Source of the DNA: JAWSUT01 sp033549345
Lineage (GTDB): Bacteria > Bacillota > Dethiobacteria > Dethiobacterales > Dethiobacteraceae
Direction: 5' to 3'
Assembly (NCBI GenBank): GCA_033549345.1
Contig: JAWSUT010000018.1
Location: 1 to 62,126, forward strand
DNA: 62,126 bases
Of the stretch, positions 35,083 to 43,910 are shown one piece after another. The notes beneath the pieces were generated by a model that did no database searches, was not told the DNA's origin, and was given only the letters and a program-made list of their open reading frames with translations. The first letter of the stretch is position 1. The number at the start of each line of letters is the position of its first letter. Both the position numbers and the translations under genes were made by a program.

Positions 35083-36345
35083 GTGGGAATGACCATTGCA
35101 GAAAAAATCCTGGCCCGCCACGCGGGGCTGGACACTGTCAGGCCCGGTGAGCTGATTAACGCCAGGGTTGATATGGTACTGGGGAATGACATCACAGCCC
35201 CGGTAGCCATTAATGAGTTTCGCAAAATCGGCGTGGATCATGTTTTTGACAGGGACCGGATTGCTCTGGTACCGGACCATTTTACGCCGAACAAGGATAT
35301 TAAATCGGCCCAGCAAAGCAAAATGCTCCGTGAGTTTGCCCGGGAGCAGCAGATTACCTATTATTTTGAAGTGGGCCGGATGGGCATAGAACATGCTCTG
35401 CTTCCCGAAGAGGGACTGGCTCTGCCCGGAGAGATTATTATCGGTGCAGATTCCCACACGTGTACTTACGGCGCGCTGGGGGCACTGGCCACAGGTGTGG
35501 GCAGTACCGACATGGCAGCGGCCATGGCCCTGGGGGAAGCCTGGTTCAAAGTGCCGGCAACGCTGAAGTTTGTTTTTAACGGCAAGCCAAACCGCTGGGT
35601 CAGCGGCAAAGACCTGATTCTGTACCTGATTGGTAAGATTGGTGTTGACGGCGCCCTTTATCGCTCCATGGAGTTTTGCGGCGAGATGATTTCCGCCCTG
35701 TCCATGGACAGCAGGTTGGCAATGAGCAATATGGCCATTGAGGCCGGCGCCAAATGCGGCATTATTGAACCGGACCAGGTGACGCTGGATTACGTTACTC
35801 CCCGGGCAAAACGCGAATTTGAGCCGGTCTATGCCGACAACGATGCAGAATATGAAAAAGTCTTTACGTTCGACGGTGCAGATATCGAGCCCCAGGTCGC
35901 ATTCCCGCATCTGCCGGAGAATACGCGCGGCATCAGCGAGGTGGGCGATGTACGGATTGATCAGGTCGTTATCGGTTCCTGCACAAACGGCCGGATGGAA
36001 GATTTACGCGTGGCCGCACAAATCCTCAAAGGGCAAAAAGTTCACAGGGATTTGAGACTTTTAATTATCCCCGGCACGCAAAATATAGTCCGTCAGGCGA
36101 TGCGGGAAGGCCTGATTGATATCTTCCTGGAGGCAGAAGCGGTTGTTTCCACGCCGACCTGTGGTCCCTGCCTGGGCGGACATATGGGTATCCTGGCAGA
36201 AGGAGAACGGGCGCTGGCCACCACTAACCGTAACTTTGTGGGTCGGATGGGCCACCCCGGCAGTGAAGTCTATCTCTCCAATCCCGCGGTGGCAGCAGCA
36301 AGCGCAGTAACCGGAAAAATTTCAGCTCCCGAGGAGGTGCTCTGA
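35083..36345 (+). CDS. leuC: 3-isopropylmalate dehydratase large subunit
   Basis: A 420-residue aconitase-family subunit of the short (LeuC/HacA) class. Iron-sulfur ligands appear in VIGSCTNGRMEDLRVA (near residue 299) and TPTCGPCLGGHMG (near 357-369). It interconverts 2- and 3-isopropylmalate with LeuD. The GTG at 35083 has GGTGGAG at proper spacing; ATG 35089 is too far from it. leuA and leuB are not in this window. Confidence 0.93.
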   Translation: MGMTIAEKILARHAGLDTVRPGELINARVDMVLGNDITAPVAINEFRKIGVDHVFDRDRIALVPDHFTPNKDIKSAQQSKMLREFAREQQITYYFEVGRMGIEHALLPEEGLALPGEIIIGADSHTCTYGALGALATGVGSTDMAAAMALGEAWFKVPATLKFVFNGKPNRWVSGKDLILYLIGKIGVDGALYRSMEFCGEMISALSMDSRLAMSNMAIEAGAKCGIIEPDQVTLDYVTPRAKREFEPVYADNDAEYEKVFTFDGADIEPQVAFPHLPENTRGISEVGDVRIDQVVIGSCTNGRMEDLRVAAQILKGQKVHRDLRLLIIPGTQNIVRQAMREGLIDIFLEAEAVVSTPTCGPCLGGHMGILAEGERALATTNRNFVGRMGHPGSEVYLSNPAVAAASAVTGKISAPEEVL

Positions 36346-36842
36346 TGCAGGGACGTGTCTGGAAATTTGGCAGTGATATTGATACCGATGCGATTATCCC
36401 CGCACGCTATCTGAACACCTCTGACCCGGCGGAACTGGCCAGGTATGTTATGGAAGATGCCGACCCGGAGTTTGCGAAAAAAATGAACCGGGGCGATATC
36501 ATTGTGGCACTGAAAAATTTCGGCTGCGGCAGTTCCAGGGAACATGCTCCCATTGCGATTAAAGCGGCGGGAATATCCTGCGTGATTGCCCATTCATTTG
36601 CCAGAATTTTTTACAGAAATGCCATTAATATCGGGCTGCCGATTCTGGAGAGCCCTGAGGCGGCAGAAAAAGTCCAGGAAGGACACGAGCTGCGCGTGGA
36701 CCTGAATGCAGGTGTCATCGAGAACCTGACCACAAGCGAGACCTACCATGCTGCACCGTTCCCGCCTTTCATGCAGGCGATTATGGACAAGGGCGGCCTG
36801 ATTCCTTACGTGCAGTGGCGCCTGGAAAACGAGAAACGCTGA
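36345..36842 (+). CDS. leuD: 3-isopropylmalate dehydratase small subunit
   Basis: A 165-residue swivelling subunit. It has GSDIDTDAIIPARYL near residues 8-22 and NFGCGSSREHAPIAIKAAGI near 59-78, both standard. It overlaps leuC by one base and closes the operon before a strong terminator. Confidence 0.94.
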   Translation: MQGRVWKFGSDIDTDAIIPARYLNTSDPAELARYVMEDADPEFAKKMNRGDIIVALKNFGCGSSREHAPIAIKAAGISCVIAHSFARIFYRNAINIGLPILESPEAAEKVQEGHELRVDLNAGVIENLTTSETYHAAPFPPFMQAIMDKGGLIPYVQWRLENEKR

Positions 36843-36892
36843 TTTTTAAGTCATTCTGAAAGAAGTCAGTGCAAAAAAGAGAAGCAATATAG

Positions 36893-36922
36893 GAAACACC
36901 TGGTTATACAGGTGTTTCTTTT
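36893..36922 (+). terminator. Terminator of the ilv-leu operon
   Basis: GAAACACCTG (36893-36902), loop GTTATA, CAGGTGTTTC (36909-36918), then a T-rich run. A perfect 10-bp stem. Confidence 0.85.
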
Positions 36923-37069
36923 GTTATTTCCCGAAAATTAACATAAAATTTGCCTTTTGGAGAAATATTAACAGTCTGAGAAGGATTTTCTTCCGAAATA
37001 GTCGAAGTAAGCAGGGTATTTGCTCATTTTGTTCTCATTTCTATTGGCGACTTTAAAGGAGGCATTGGC

Positions 37070-39148
37070 GTGAAAAATTATCCAACGGAAAAAATTCGTA
37101 ACGTAGCCCTTGTTTCACATGGCGGTGCAGGGAAGACCTCTCTGGCGGAAGCCATGATTTATACAACCGGTGGTACCAACCGCCTGGGGAAAACGGATGC
37201 CGGGACAACCACCACGGATTTTGACCCGGAAGAAATCAAACGCCAGATTACCATCAATACATCCCTGGCGCCTGTGGAGTGGTCCGGAGTAAAAATCAAC
37301 CTGCTGGATACACCCGGGTATTTTGACTTTATCGGTGACGTGGCCGGAGCTCTGCGGGTGGCAGATGCTGCAGTGGTTGTCGTTTCCGCCACTTCCGGCG
37401 TGGAAGTGGGAACGGAGAAAGTTTGGACATATGCCGATGAGAATAAACTGCCCCGGCTGGTTTTTATCAACCGGATGGACAGAGAAAATGCTAACTTTGA
37501 TAAAGCGCTGGCTCAGCTGCAGGAATTTTTCGGCCTGAATGTTGTTCCTGTTCAGATTCCGATTGGAGCAGAAGCATCTTTCAAGGGTGTTGTTGACCTG
37601 GTAACTATGAAGGCCGGTATTTTTTCCGGTGACGGCAAAAAGATATCTGAAGAGGAGATTCCCGCTGATCTTGCTGACACTGCTGCGGCCAACCGTGAAA
37701 AACTGATAGAAGCCGTGGCCGAAAGCGATGACGACCTGTTGATGAAATACCTGGAAGGAGAGCCTCTCTCTGATCAGGAAGTCATTGAAGGCCTGCGTAA
37801 AGGCACCCTCTCCGGAAAGATTGTGCCTGTTCTTTGCGGCTCTGCCACCCAGAATTTCGGCACCCAGCCGCTATTGGAGATGATTTCCTCCGCCCTGCCC
37901 TCGCCGGCAGATGTGGGAGAAGTAAAAGCCATCGAGGACGGTAAAGAAACAACAGTAAAGATCGACGCCTCCGGTCCTGTATCCGCACTGGTATTTAAGA
38001 CATTTGCCGACCCGTTTGTCGGAAAAATCTCCTATTTCAAAGTGTATTCGGGGACTCTTACTGCGGATACCCAGGTTTACAATGTTAACAAAGATAAGCC
38101 CGAACGGTTGGGCCAGATATTTACGATGCTTGGCAAAAACCAGATTAACCTTGATCAGGTAACTTCCGGAGATATTGCCGCGGTGGCAAAACTCCAGGTT
38201 ACGGTCACAGGGGACACACTATGCGAGAAAAATTATTGCGCGGAGTTTCCTCCGGTTTTCTTCCCGGAACCGGTAACCACCTTTGCTGTTGAACCTAAGA
38301 AACAGGGTGAAGAGGATAAGGTGGCCGCAGGTCTGGCCCGCTTCCTCGAAGAAGATCCCACGTTTAGGATGGAACGGAGCACAGAAGTAAAACAAACACT
38401 GATCTCGGGCATGGGTGAACTGCACCTGGAAATCATCACCAGCCGCCTGGCCAATAAGTTCGGTGTTGAAGTGGATTTGACGCTGCCCAAGATTCCGTAT
38501 AAGGAAACAATCCGCGGTACCGCCAAAGTGGAAGGCAAGCACAAGAAACAATCCGGCGGACGCGGGCAGTTTGGTCATGTCTGGATTGAATTCTCTCCCC
38601 TGCCGTCAGGTGAATATTTCGAATTTGAGGATAAAATTTTTGGCGGATCCGTTCCCAGGCAGTATATTCCCGCTGTGGAAAAGGGGCTGCGTGAAGCGCT
38701 TGAGGCGGGTATTCTGGCAGGATATCCCGTGGTGGATATCAAGGCCAGCCTCTACGACGGATCCTACCACAATGTGGACTCGTCAGAGATGGCGTTTAAA
38801 ATCGCCGCCAACCTGGCCTTTAAGAAAGGTGTCGAGCAGGCCACGCCTGTTTTGCTCGAACCCGTCATGCATGTGGAAGTGACGGTACCCGAGCAGTTTA
38901 TGGGTGATATTATGGGAGATATGAACAGCCGGCGCGGCCGGATTCTGGGGATGGAGCCCTCTGATGGGATCCAGGTTATCAAAGCCCAGGTTCCGATGTC
39001 GGAAATGCTGAAATATGCCATCGACCTTCGCTCAATGACGCAGGGCCGCGGTTCATTTACCATGAAGTTTGATCATTACGAAGAAGTCCCTGCACATATT
39101 GCCGAAAAGGTGATCGCAGAAGCCAAAGCCCAAAGAGCGGAGGAATAA
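37070..39148 (+). CDS. EF-G paralogue (elongation factor G-like translational GTPase)
   Basis: A 692-residue five-domain translational GTPase. The P-loop region is SHGGAGKTSLAEAM (about 16-29) instead of the AHIDAGKTT of main EF-G. DTPGYFDF (about 79-86) and FINRMDRE (about 133-140) are the other G motifs. Domain IV (GGRGQFGHVWIEFSPL) is intact. Such EF-G-like proteins exist beside the str-operon fusA and often have subdivided or stress-linked roles. The GTG at 37070 follows AAAGGAGGC. It is monocistronic here. Confidence 0.85.
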   Translation: MKNYPTEKIRNVALVSHGGAGKTSLAEAMIYTTGGTNRLGKTDAGTTTTDFDPEEIKRQITINTSLAPVEWSGVKINLLDTPGYFDFIGDVAGALRVADAAVVVVSATSGVEVGTEKVWTYADENKLPRLVFINRMDRENANFDKALAQLQEFFGLNVVPVQIPIGAEASFKGVVDLVTMKAGIFSGDGKKISEEEIPADLADTAAANREKLIEAVAESDDDLLMKYLEGEPLSDQEVIEGLRKGTLSGKIVPVLCGSATQNFGTQPLLEMISSALPSPADVGEVKAIEDGKETTVKIDASGPVSALVFKTFADPFVGKISYFKVYSGTLTADTQVYNVNKDKPERLGQIFTMLGKNQINLDQVTSGDIAAVAKLQVTVTGDTLCEKNYCAEFPPVFFPEPVTTFAVEPKKQGEEDKVAAGLARFLEEDPTFRMERSTEVKQTLISGMGELHLEIITSRLANKFGVEVDLTLPKIPYKETIRGTAKVEGKHKKQSGGRGQFGHVWIEFSPLPSGEYFEFEDKIFGGSVPRQYIPAVEKGLREALEAGILAGYPVVDIKASLYDGSYHNVDSSEMAFKIAANLAFKKGVEQATPVLLEPVMHVEVTVPEQFMGDIMGDMNSRRGRILGMEPSDGIQVIKAQVPMSEMLKYAIDLRSMTQGRGSFTMKFDHYEEVPAHIAEKVIAEAKAQRAEE

Positions 39149-39157
39149 GGACAAAAA

Positions 39158-39190
39158 AGAGAGCAGGCGCCTTTGCGCTTGCTCTCTTAA
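39158..39190. other. Hairpin after the EF-G-like gene
   Basis: AAGAGAGCAGGCGC and GCGCTTGCTCTCTT form a long, slightly imperfect stem with a short loop. Only two T residues follow, so it is a weak terminator candidate. Confidence 0.4.
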
Positions 39191-39267
39191 GCTAATGCCA
39201 AAGCGGTACCTTTGCCGCCGGCAGTGAATAGGATGATAACGTCAAGACTGTTTATGGAGGGAAGTTC

Positions 39268-40329
39268 ATGAATACACGGACGGTTGCTGTACTCTACGGG
39301 GGGCGCTCGGGAGAGCATGAAGTTTCACTGCGTTCAGCCGCGTCAATTATAGCCGGACTGCGGCAGCTAGACGGGCTGAAGGTCATGCCTGTGTTGATTA
39401 CCAAAGACGGATCCTGGCTTCTGGAGGGTAAGCGTGTGGCTATCCTGCCGGACCCACAGGTTGGCGGACTGTATCTTTTGGAAGGTGAGAACGCCGGAGA
39501 AATTATTAATGTGGATGTAGTCTTTCCTGTCCTGCATGGTACATACGGTGAGGACGGAACGGTGCAGGGCCTTTTGGACCTGGCCAGAATCCCTTATGTT
39601 GGGGCCGGCGTGTCCGGTTCAGCTGTGGGGATGGATAAGATCTTTATGAAAGCCGCACTTCTGGCAGAAGGATTGCCAGTGGGGGATTATCGTTGGTTTA
39701 CCGCGGCTCAATGGGCCAAAGACCAGGAGAACATTACTGCAGACATCACAGAGGCACTGGGATTTCCCTGTTTTGTCAAGCCGGCCAACCTCGGCTCCAG
39801 TGTGGGTATTTCCAAAGCATACGACAGGAGCGCACTTGTTGACGCCGTTACAGAAGCATTATCATACGACAGGCGTGTTCTGGTGGAAAAATTCCTGCCG
39901 GGAAGGGAAATTGAGTGCAGTGTGTTAGGGCATGACAATCCTTTGGCTTCCGTGCCCGGTGAGGTGATCCCCGGCGCCGATTTCTACGATTACCATGCTA
40001 AATATATTGATGACAGTTCCCAGCTTGTCATCCCTGCACAAATGCCGGCGGAAATGACAGAAAAAATCCGGGACCTGGCTGTAAAGACGTTTGTGGTTCT
40101 GGACTGTTCCGGACTGGGGCGTATCGACTTTTTTGTTGACGACAGTCAGGGTCTGGTCTGGATTAATGAAATAAATACGCTGCCGGGGTTTACAACCATC
40201 AGTATGTATCCGAAACTGTGGGAAGCAAGCGGCACAGCCTTCAACGAACTGCTCAGCAGGTTAATTGAACTTGCTGTGGAGTGCCATGCGCAAAAAGAGA
40301 ATCTGAAAACAACATTCGATGCGATCTAG
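39268..40329 (+). CDS. ddl: D-alanine--D-alanine ligase
   Basis: A 353-residue ATP-grasp ligase for the peptidoglycan dipeptide. YGGRSGEHEVSLRSA is at residues 10-24, DVVFPVLHGTYGEDGTVQGLLD near 89-110 and INEINTLPGFTTISMYPKLWEASG near 305-328. The ATG has TATGGAGGGAAG upstream. It starts a short unit with an exported protein 15 bases downstream. Confidence 0.95.
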   Translation: MNTRTVAVLYGGRSGEHEVSLRSAASIIAGLRQLDGLKVMPVLITKDGSWLLEGKRVAILPDPQVGGLYLLEGENAGEIINVDVVFPVLHGTYGEDGTVQGLLDLARIPYVGAGVSGSAVGMDKIFMKAALLAEGLPVGDYRWFTAAQWAKDQENITADITEALGFPCFVKPANLGSSVGISKAYDRSALVDAVTEALSYDRRVLVEKFLPGREIECSVLGHDNPLASVPGEVIPGADFYDYHAKYIDDSSQLVIPAQMPAEMTEKIRDLAVKTFVVLDCSGLGRIDFFVDDSQGLVWINEINTLPGFTTISMYPKLWEASGTAFNELLSRLIELAVECHAQKENLKTTFDAI

Positions 40330-40344
40330 GCAAGGGGTGGAAGC

Positions 40345-40974
40345 ATGAAAAAGCTGCTGCCGTATTTTTTTCTTTTCCTGCTTTTGGGGACAGGCTCTGT
40401 CCATGCCAGATTACGTGTCCTCCCTCCGGAGGAGATGATTAGCAGTTCGCGGTTTATTGTGGCCGGCGAAGTAAAGGAAATCCGGGACGGTCAGGCAGAG
40501 CCGGAGTTTGTTGTGGATGTGATCCGGGTGTTTCAGGGAGAAGTGGGAACAGCCAGGCTGTTAATTCCTCTGCCCCAGAGACCGGGCATGTCGGGCGACG
40601 TAGCAATTCTTGAGCCTCCGGCCACAGGTTCACACGTCCTTCTTTTTCTTGCGGTAAACGATCTGGGGCGTCTTGTGCCGCCGGCGGACTTAAACTGGAT
40701 CGGCATCATGCAGGACGGCCGTGTTGCCTCACTCTACATGGGGGGCCGTACCCATAACTGGGATGAGCAAAGCTACATCGAAACATATAACCGGTTTCTG
40801 GCAGAAAACCCCGGAAAAGAAATAACCCCACCGTCAGAAGACGATGAGGTGCCGGCTCCGGAAGAAAAACAGCACGGTATCGTAAATCCGGCCATTTTCT
40901 TCTTTATTGCCGGGATGATGTTCATCCTGCTGATTGTCTCCGCAAAGATCAAAAAATCCTCCGCTAGCCGGTAA
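40345..40974 (+). CDS. Exported protein of unknown function with C-terminal anchor
   Basis: A 209-residue protein I do not recognise. It has a signal peptide (residues 1-22, KLLPYFFLFLLLGTGSVHA), a compact domain (about 25-150, beta-rich by composition), an acidic/proline stretch (PPSEDDEVPAPEEK, about 173-186) and a transmembrane helix near the end (about 187-204), followed by KIKKSS. So the soluble part faces outside. It follows ddl by 15 bases. The stop overlaps the convergent next gene by 11 bases. Confidence 0.65.
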   Translation: MKKLLPYFFLFLLLGTGSVHARLRVLPPEEMISSSRFIVAGEVKEIRDGQAEPEFVVDVIRVFQGEVGTARLLIPLPQRPGMSGDVAILEPPATGSHVLLFLAVNDLGRLVPPADLNWIGIMQDGRVASLYMGGRTHNWDEQSYIETYNRFLAENPGKEITPPSEDDEVPAPEEKQHGIVNPAIFFFIAGMMFILLIVSAKIKKSSASR

Positions 40975-41500
40975 AAAACGCCTCTGTCACACCCCGGCCC
41001 GCAGGAGGGTCTACCGCCAGCCAGTAGATATAAATTCCGTCCTGCCAGTAATAATGGTCCATACCCATCCCGGTCACATAATAGACGGTTCTGCCCGCGG
41101 CCTCAAAGGTTTCTTCCTCACGGAAGACCGGGCTGTCGGGCATTTTTGTGACCATCAGTTCCATAAGCCGGTCGGCTTCAGCTGTGTTGGCGGACACTGA
41201 AATCCAGACCACAGCTTCCGATGTGCCGTCACCGTAACGGCCAATCAGCCCCTCCTCCAGCGGAAAATCACTGTTATGGAGACGGGTAATCTCACGCATA
41301 GCCGCTTCTCCGCTGTAAAAGTTGACAAGCGGGAGCCCGGCCACCATCTCCGGCAGCGCAGGCAGCAAGACACCGCCGCTTTGCTCGGGCGGTGCCGGCG
41401 CCGGAAGGTTGGCGGGTTCAGGCCGGTGGCCGGGAGCAAAGCGCAGCAGCAGGGATAAAACAAGCAGCAAACCGATAACAGGTAGGTAAAACCGTTTCAT
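40964..41500 (-). CDS. Exported protein of unknown function
   Basis: A 178-residue protein with an N-terminal membrane anchor or signal peptide (LPVIGLLLVLSLLLRF, residues 6-21), a proline-rich linker (PEPANLPAPAPPEQ) and a domain with a WDGIYIYWLAVDPP-like C-terminus. No family recognised. It is leftward against its neighbours and converges on the previous gene, overlapping by 11 bases. The start ATG follows GTGGAGGGG. Confidence 0.6.
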   Translation of the reverse strand: MKRFYLPVIGLLLVLSLLLRFAPGHRPEPANLPAPAPPEQSGGVLLPALPEMVAGLPLVNFYSGEAAMREITRLHNSDFPLEEGLIGRYGDGTSEAVVWISVSANTAEADRLMELMVTKMPDSPVFREEETFEAAGRTVYYVTGMGMDHYYWQDGIYIYWLAVDPPAGRGVTEAFFTG

Positions 41501-41564
41501 AGCCCCTCCACAAAAAAAGATTTAACTACCCGTAGTATAACATAAAACAAGGAAGCAATGGAGC

Positions 41565-41593
41565 TTGTCCTGCACTATAAATTAGTGTAAAAT
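41565..41593 (+). promoter_or_regulatory. Promoter of pdxST
   Basis: TTGTCC, a 17-base spacer and TAAAAT lie 57 bases before the pdxS start. Confidence 0.55.
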
Positions 41594-41649
41594 AAAGTAT
41601 TAGTGAAACTCTAAACAGTATCAGGGTTTGTCGAAAGGGGAATCATGCA

Positions 41650-42534
41650 TTGGCAGAACAAGGAACATTTCGAGTAAAGGCCGGCTTGGCTGAAATGCAA
41701 AAAGGCGGCGTTATTATGGATGTCACCACACCGGAGCAGGCAAAAATTGCCGAAGAAGCAGGCGCTGTGGCTGTAATGGCTCTGGAGAGAGTGCCGGCCG
41801 ATATCCGGGCCGCGGGCGGCGTTGCCAGAATGGCAGACCCGGAGGTGGTACTCAGGATTATGGATGCTGTCACCATTCCTGTCATGGCAAAAGCACGGAT
41901 TGGCCATTTTGTTGAGGCCCGTATCCTGGAAGCGCTGGGCGTTGATTATATCGATGAAAGCGAAGTGTTAACGCCGGCAGACGAAGAATATCACATCAAC
42001 AAACATGAATTTACCGTACCGTTTGTCTGTGGTGCGCGAAATCTGGGTGAAGCCCTGCGCCGCATCGGTGAAGGCGCAGCCATGATGAGGACAAAAGGTG
42101 AGCCGGGAACAGGCAATGTGGTGGAGGCCGTCCGGCATATGCGCATGATGATGAGTGAAGTGCGCAAGCTTTTAAACCTCCCCGATGATGAACTGATGAC
42201 ATTTGCCAAAAATATCGGAGCACCCTTTGAACTGGTCCGCGAAGTCAAGCGCCAGGGCCGTCTTCCGGTTGTTAACTTTGCTGCGGGTGGGATTGCCACA
42301 CCGGCGGATGCCGCACTGATGATGCAGCTGGGCTGCGACGGAATTTTCGTGGGTTCCGGCATTTTTAAATCCAAAGACCCCAAAGCGCGGGCACGGGCCA
42401 TTGTGGACGCCACCCTACATCATGATGACCCGAAAGTTCTGGCTGATATCTCCAAAGGCCTGGGAGATGCTATGCCCGGCCTGGAAATCACAAGTATCCG
42501 CAAAGAAGAGCGGATGCAGGACCGCGGCTGGTAG
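41650..42534 (+). CDS. pdxS: Pyridoxal 5'-phosphate synthase lyase subunit PdxS
   Basis: A 294-residue (beta/alpha)8 lyase that builds PLP from ribose 5-phosphate, glyceraldehyde 3-phosphate and ammonia. DVTTPEQAKIAEEAGAVAVMALERVP (about 24-49), MAKARIGHFVEARIL (about 78-92, catalytic lysine) and RTKGEPGTGNVVEAV (about 146-160) are characteristic. TTG at 41650 follows AAAGGGGA and matches the family's N-terminus. Partner pdxT is 8 bases downstream. Confidence 0.95.
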   Translation: MAEQGTFRVKAGLAEMQKGGVIMDVTTPEQAKIAEEAGAVAVMALERVPADIRAAGGVARMADPEVVLRIMDAVTIPVMAKARIGHFVEARILEALGVDYIDESEVLTPADEEYHINKHEFTVPFVCGARNLGEALRRIGEGAAMMRTKGEPGTGNVVEAVRHMRMMMSEVRKLLNLPDDELMTFAKNIGAPFELVREVKRQGRLPVVNFAAGGIATPADAALMMQLGCDGIFVGSGIFKSKDPKARARAIVDATLHHDDPKVLADISKGLGDAMPGLEITSIRKEERMQDRGW

Positions 42535-42542
42535 GAACGTTT

Positions 42543-43130
42543 ATGAAAATCGGCGTTCTTTGCCTGCAGGGTGCGGTGCGTGAGCATGTGGCCGCGCTGG
42601 AAAGATGCAATGTGGATGCGGAATGTGTAAAAAACAAAGACCAGTTTGCGGGATTAGACGGCTTAATTATCCCCGGCGGTGAGAGTACAACCATCGGTAA
42701 GCTCATTGACCGTTTCGGCCTGGATCAGCCCATTGCCGACATGATCCGGGAAGGAAAGCCGGTTTGGGGAACTTGTGCCGGCTTAATCCTTTTGGCCAAA
42801 CAACTGCAGGGGAATACACAGTTTCTGCTGCAGCAGATGGATATTGCCGTGGAGCGTAATGCGTTTGGCCGGCAGAAGGAAAGCTTTGAAGAGGATCTGG
42901 TCATTCCTGTTCTGGGGGATAAGCCTTTTCGTGCAGTTTTTATCCGGGCACCGCAGATTAAAGAGTGCGGTGAGGATGTGGAGATACTGGCAACCTGTCG
43001 GGGTGAAGTGGTGGCTGCCCGCCAGGGTAACATTCTTGTTAGCTCGTTCCATCCGGAACTGACCGCTGATGAGCGAATGCATCAATATTTTGCCGAGATG
43101 GTCCGTCAGGCCGGTGAGCGGCAGAAATAG
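42543..43130 (+). CDS. pdxT: Pyridoxal 5'-phosphate synthase glutaminase subunit PdxT
   Basis: A 195-residue class I glutamine amidotransferase. GVLCLQGAVREHV is at residues 4-16, IPGGESTTIG near 43-52, VWGTCAGLILLA near 75-86 holds the nucleophile cysteine, and FHPELTADERMHQYF holds the His/Glu of the triad. It supplies ammonia to PdxS. Confidence 0.95.
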   Translation: MKIGVLCLQGAVREHVAALERCNVDAECVKNKDQFAGLDGLIIPGGESTTIGKLIDRFGLDQPIADMIREGKPVWGTCAGLILLAKQLQGNTQFLLQQMDIAVERNAFGRQKESFEEDLVIPVLGDKPFRAVFIRAPQIKECGEDVEILATCRGEVVAARQGNILVSSFHPELTADERMHQYFAEMVRQAGERQK

Positions 43131-43140
43131 TGCAGTCATA

Positions 43141-43170
43141 AAAGAAGGGGAGAATCAAACCCTTCTTTTT
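43141..43170 (+). terminator. Terminator of pdxST
   Basis: AAAGAAGGG and CCCTTCTTT (43141-43149, 43160-43168) with a ten-base loop and a T run. Confidence 0.75.
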
Positions 43171-43250
43171 CTCTGCAGTTTGCCTGTCTTGCTCCTACCG
43201 GAAAAAAGGAGAAACCAGTTGAATGTTGAACTATTCAAAGGGTGAAGAAT

Positions 43251-43898
43251 ATGCGGGAACGATATTTGTTTGAAATGATTGTGCCGGGTTCTGAAAAAGA
43301 AACACGTCGCCCTGCACCGGTTTATGCCCAAGACCCCCCCAAACAGGACGGGCTCAAAGAACTGGCCGGGGAAGCACGGCAGTGCAGCCGCTGCAGCCTG
43401 CGCAGTCAGGCACAGCAGGTTGTCTTTGGTGAGGGAAACCCTGCGGCTGATTTAATGTTCGTTGGTGAAGGCCCGGGAGCCGCAGAGGATGAACAGGGCC
43501 TGCCGTTTGTGGGGGAGGCCGGGCAGCTGCTCAATAAAATACTTGCGGCGGCCCAAATTCGCCGCGAAGAAGTATATATTGCCAATGTAGTCAAATGCCG
43601 GCCTCCGGAGAACCGGACGCCGCAAAAAGAAGAAGTGGAGTCCTGTTTGCCCTATCTGCTGCGGCAGATTGACTGTGTCCGCCCCAGAATTATTGTTTGC
43701 CTGGGCGCGCTGGCCACCCAGGCATTGCTTGGCGGGGAGGCCCGCGTAACCAAAGTGCGCGGCAGGTGGCACAACAGGGAGGGAATACAGGTCATGCCCA
43801 CATTTCACCCGGCAGCTCTGCTGCGGGACCCGGCAAAAAAAAAGCCGGTCTGGGAGGATATTCAGAAAGTACGGGATGCGTACCGCTTATTAAAGTAG
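43251..43898 (+). CDS. Uracil-DNA glycosylase, family 4 type
   Basis: A 215-residue Fe-S uracil-DNA glycosylase that removes uracil from DNA. The cluster cysteines are C45/C48 (CSRC) and those in VKCRPPENRTP and VESCLPYL. Motif A is GEGPGAAEDEQGLPFVG and motif B HPAALLRDP. ATG at 43251 has AAAGGGTGA spaced correctly; GTG at 43242 overlaps that site. It leads the operon with the two-component genes, a gap of only 12 bases. Confidence 0.88.
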   Translation: MRERYLFEMIVPGSEKETRRPAPVYAQDPPKQDGLKELAGEARQCSRCSLRSQAQQVVFGEGNPAADLMFVGEGPGAAEDEQGLPFVGEAGQLLNKILAAAQIRREEVYIANVVKCRPPENRTPQKEEVESCLPYLLRQIDCVRPRIIVCLGALATQALLGGEARVTKVRGRWHNREGIQVMPTFHPAALLRDPAKKKPVWEDIQKVRDAYRLLK

Positions 43899-43910
43899 GG
43901 AGGGATTACT

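Noticed and set aside
39158..39190. Strong terminator after the EF-G-like gene
   Set aside because: The stem is long, but there is no T run, so it is listed only as a hairpin.
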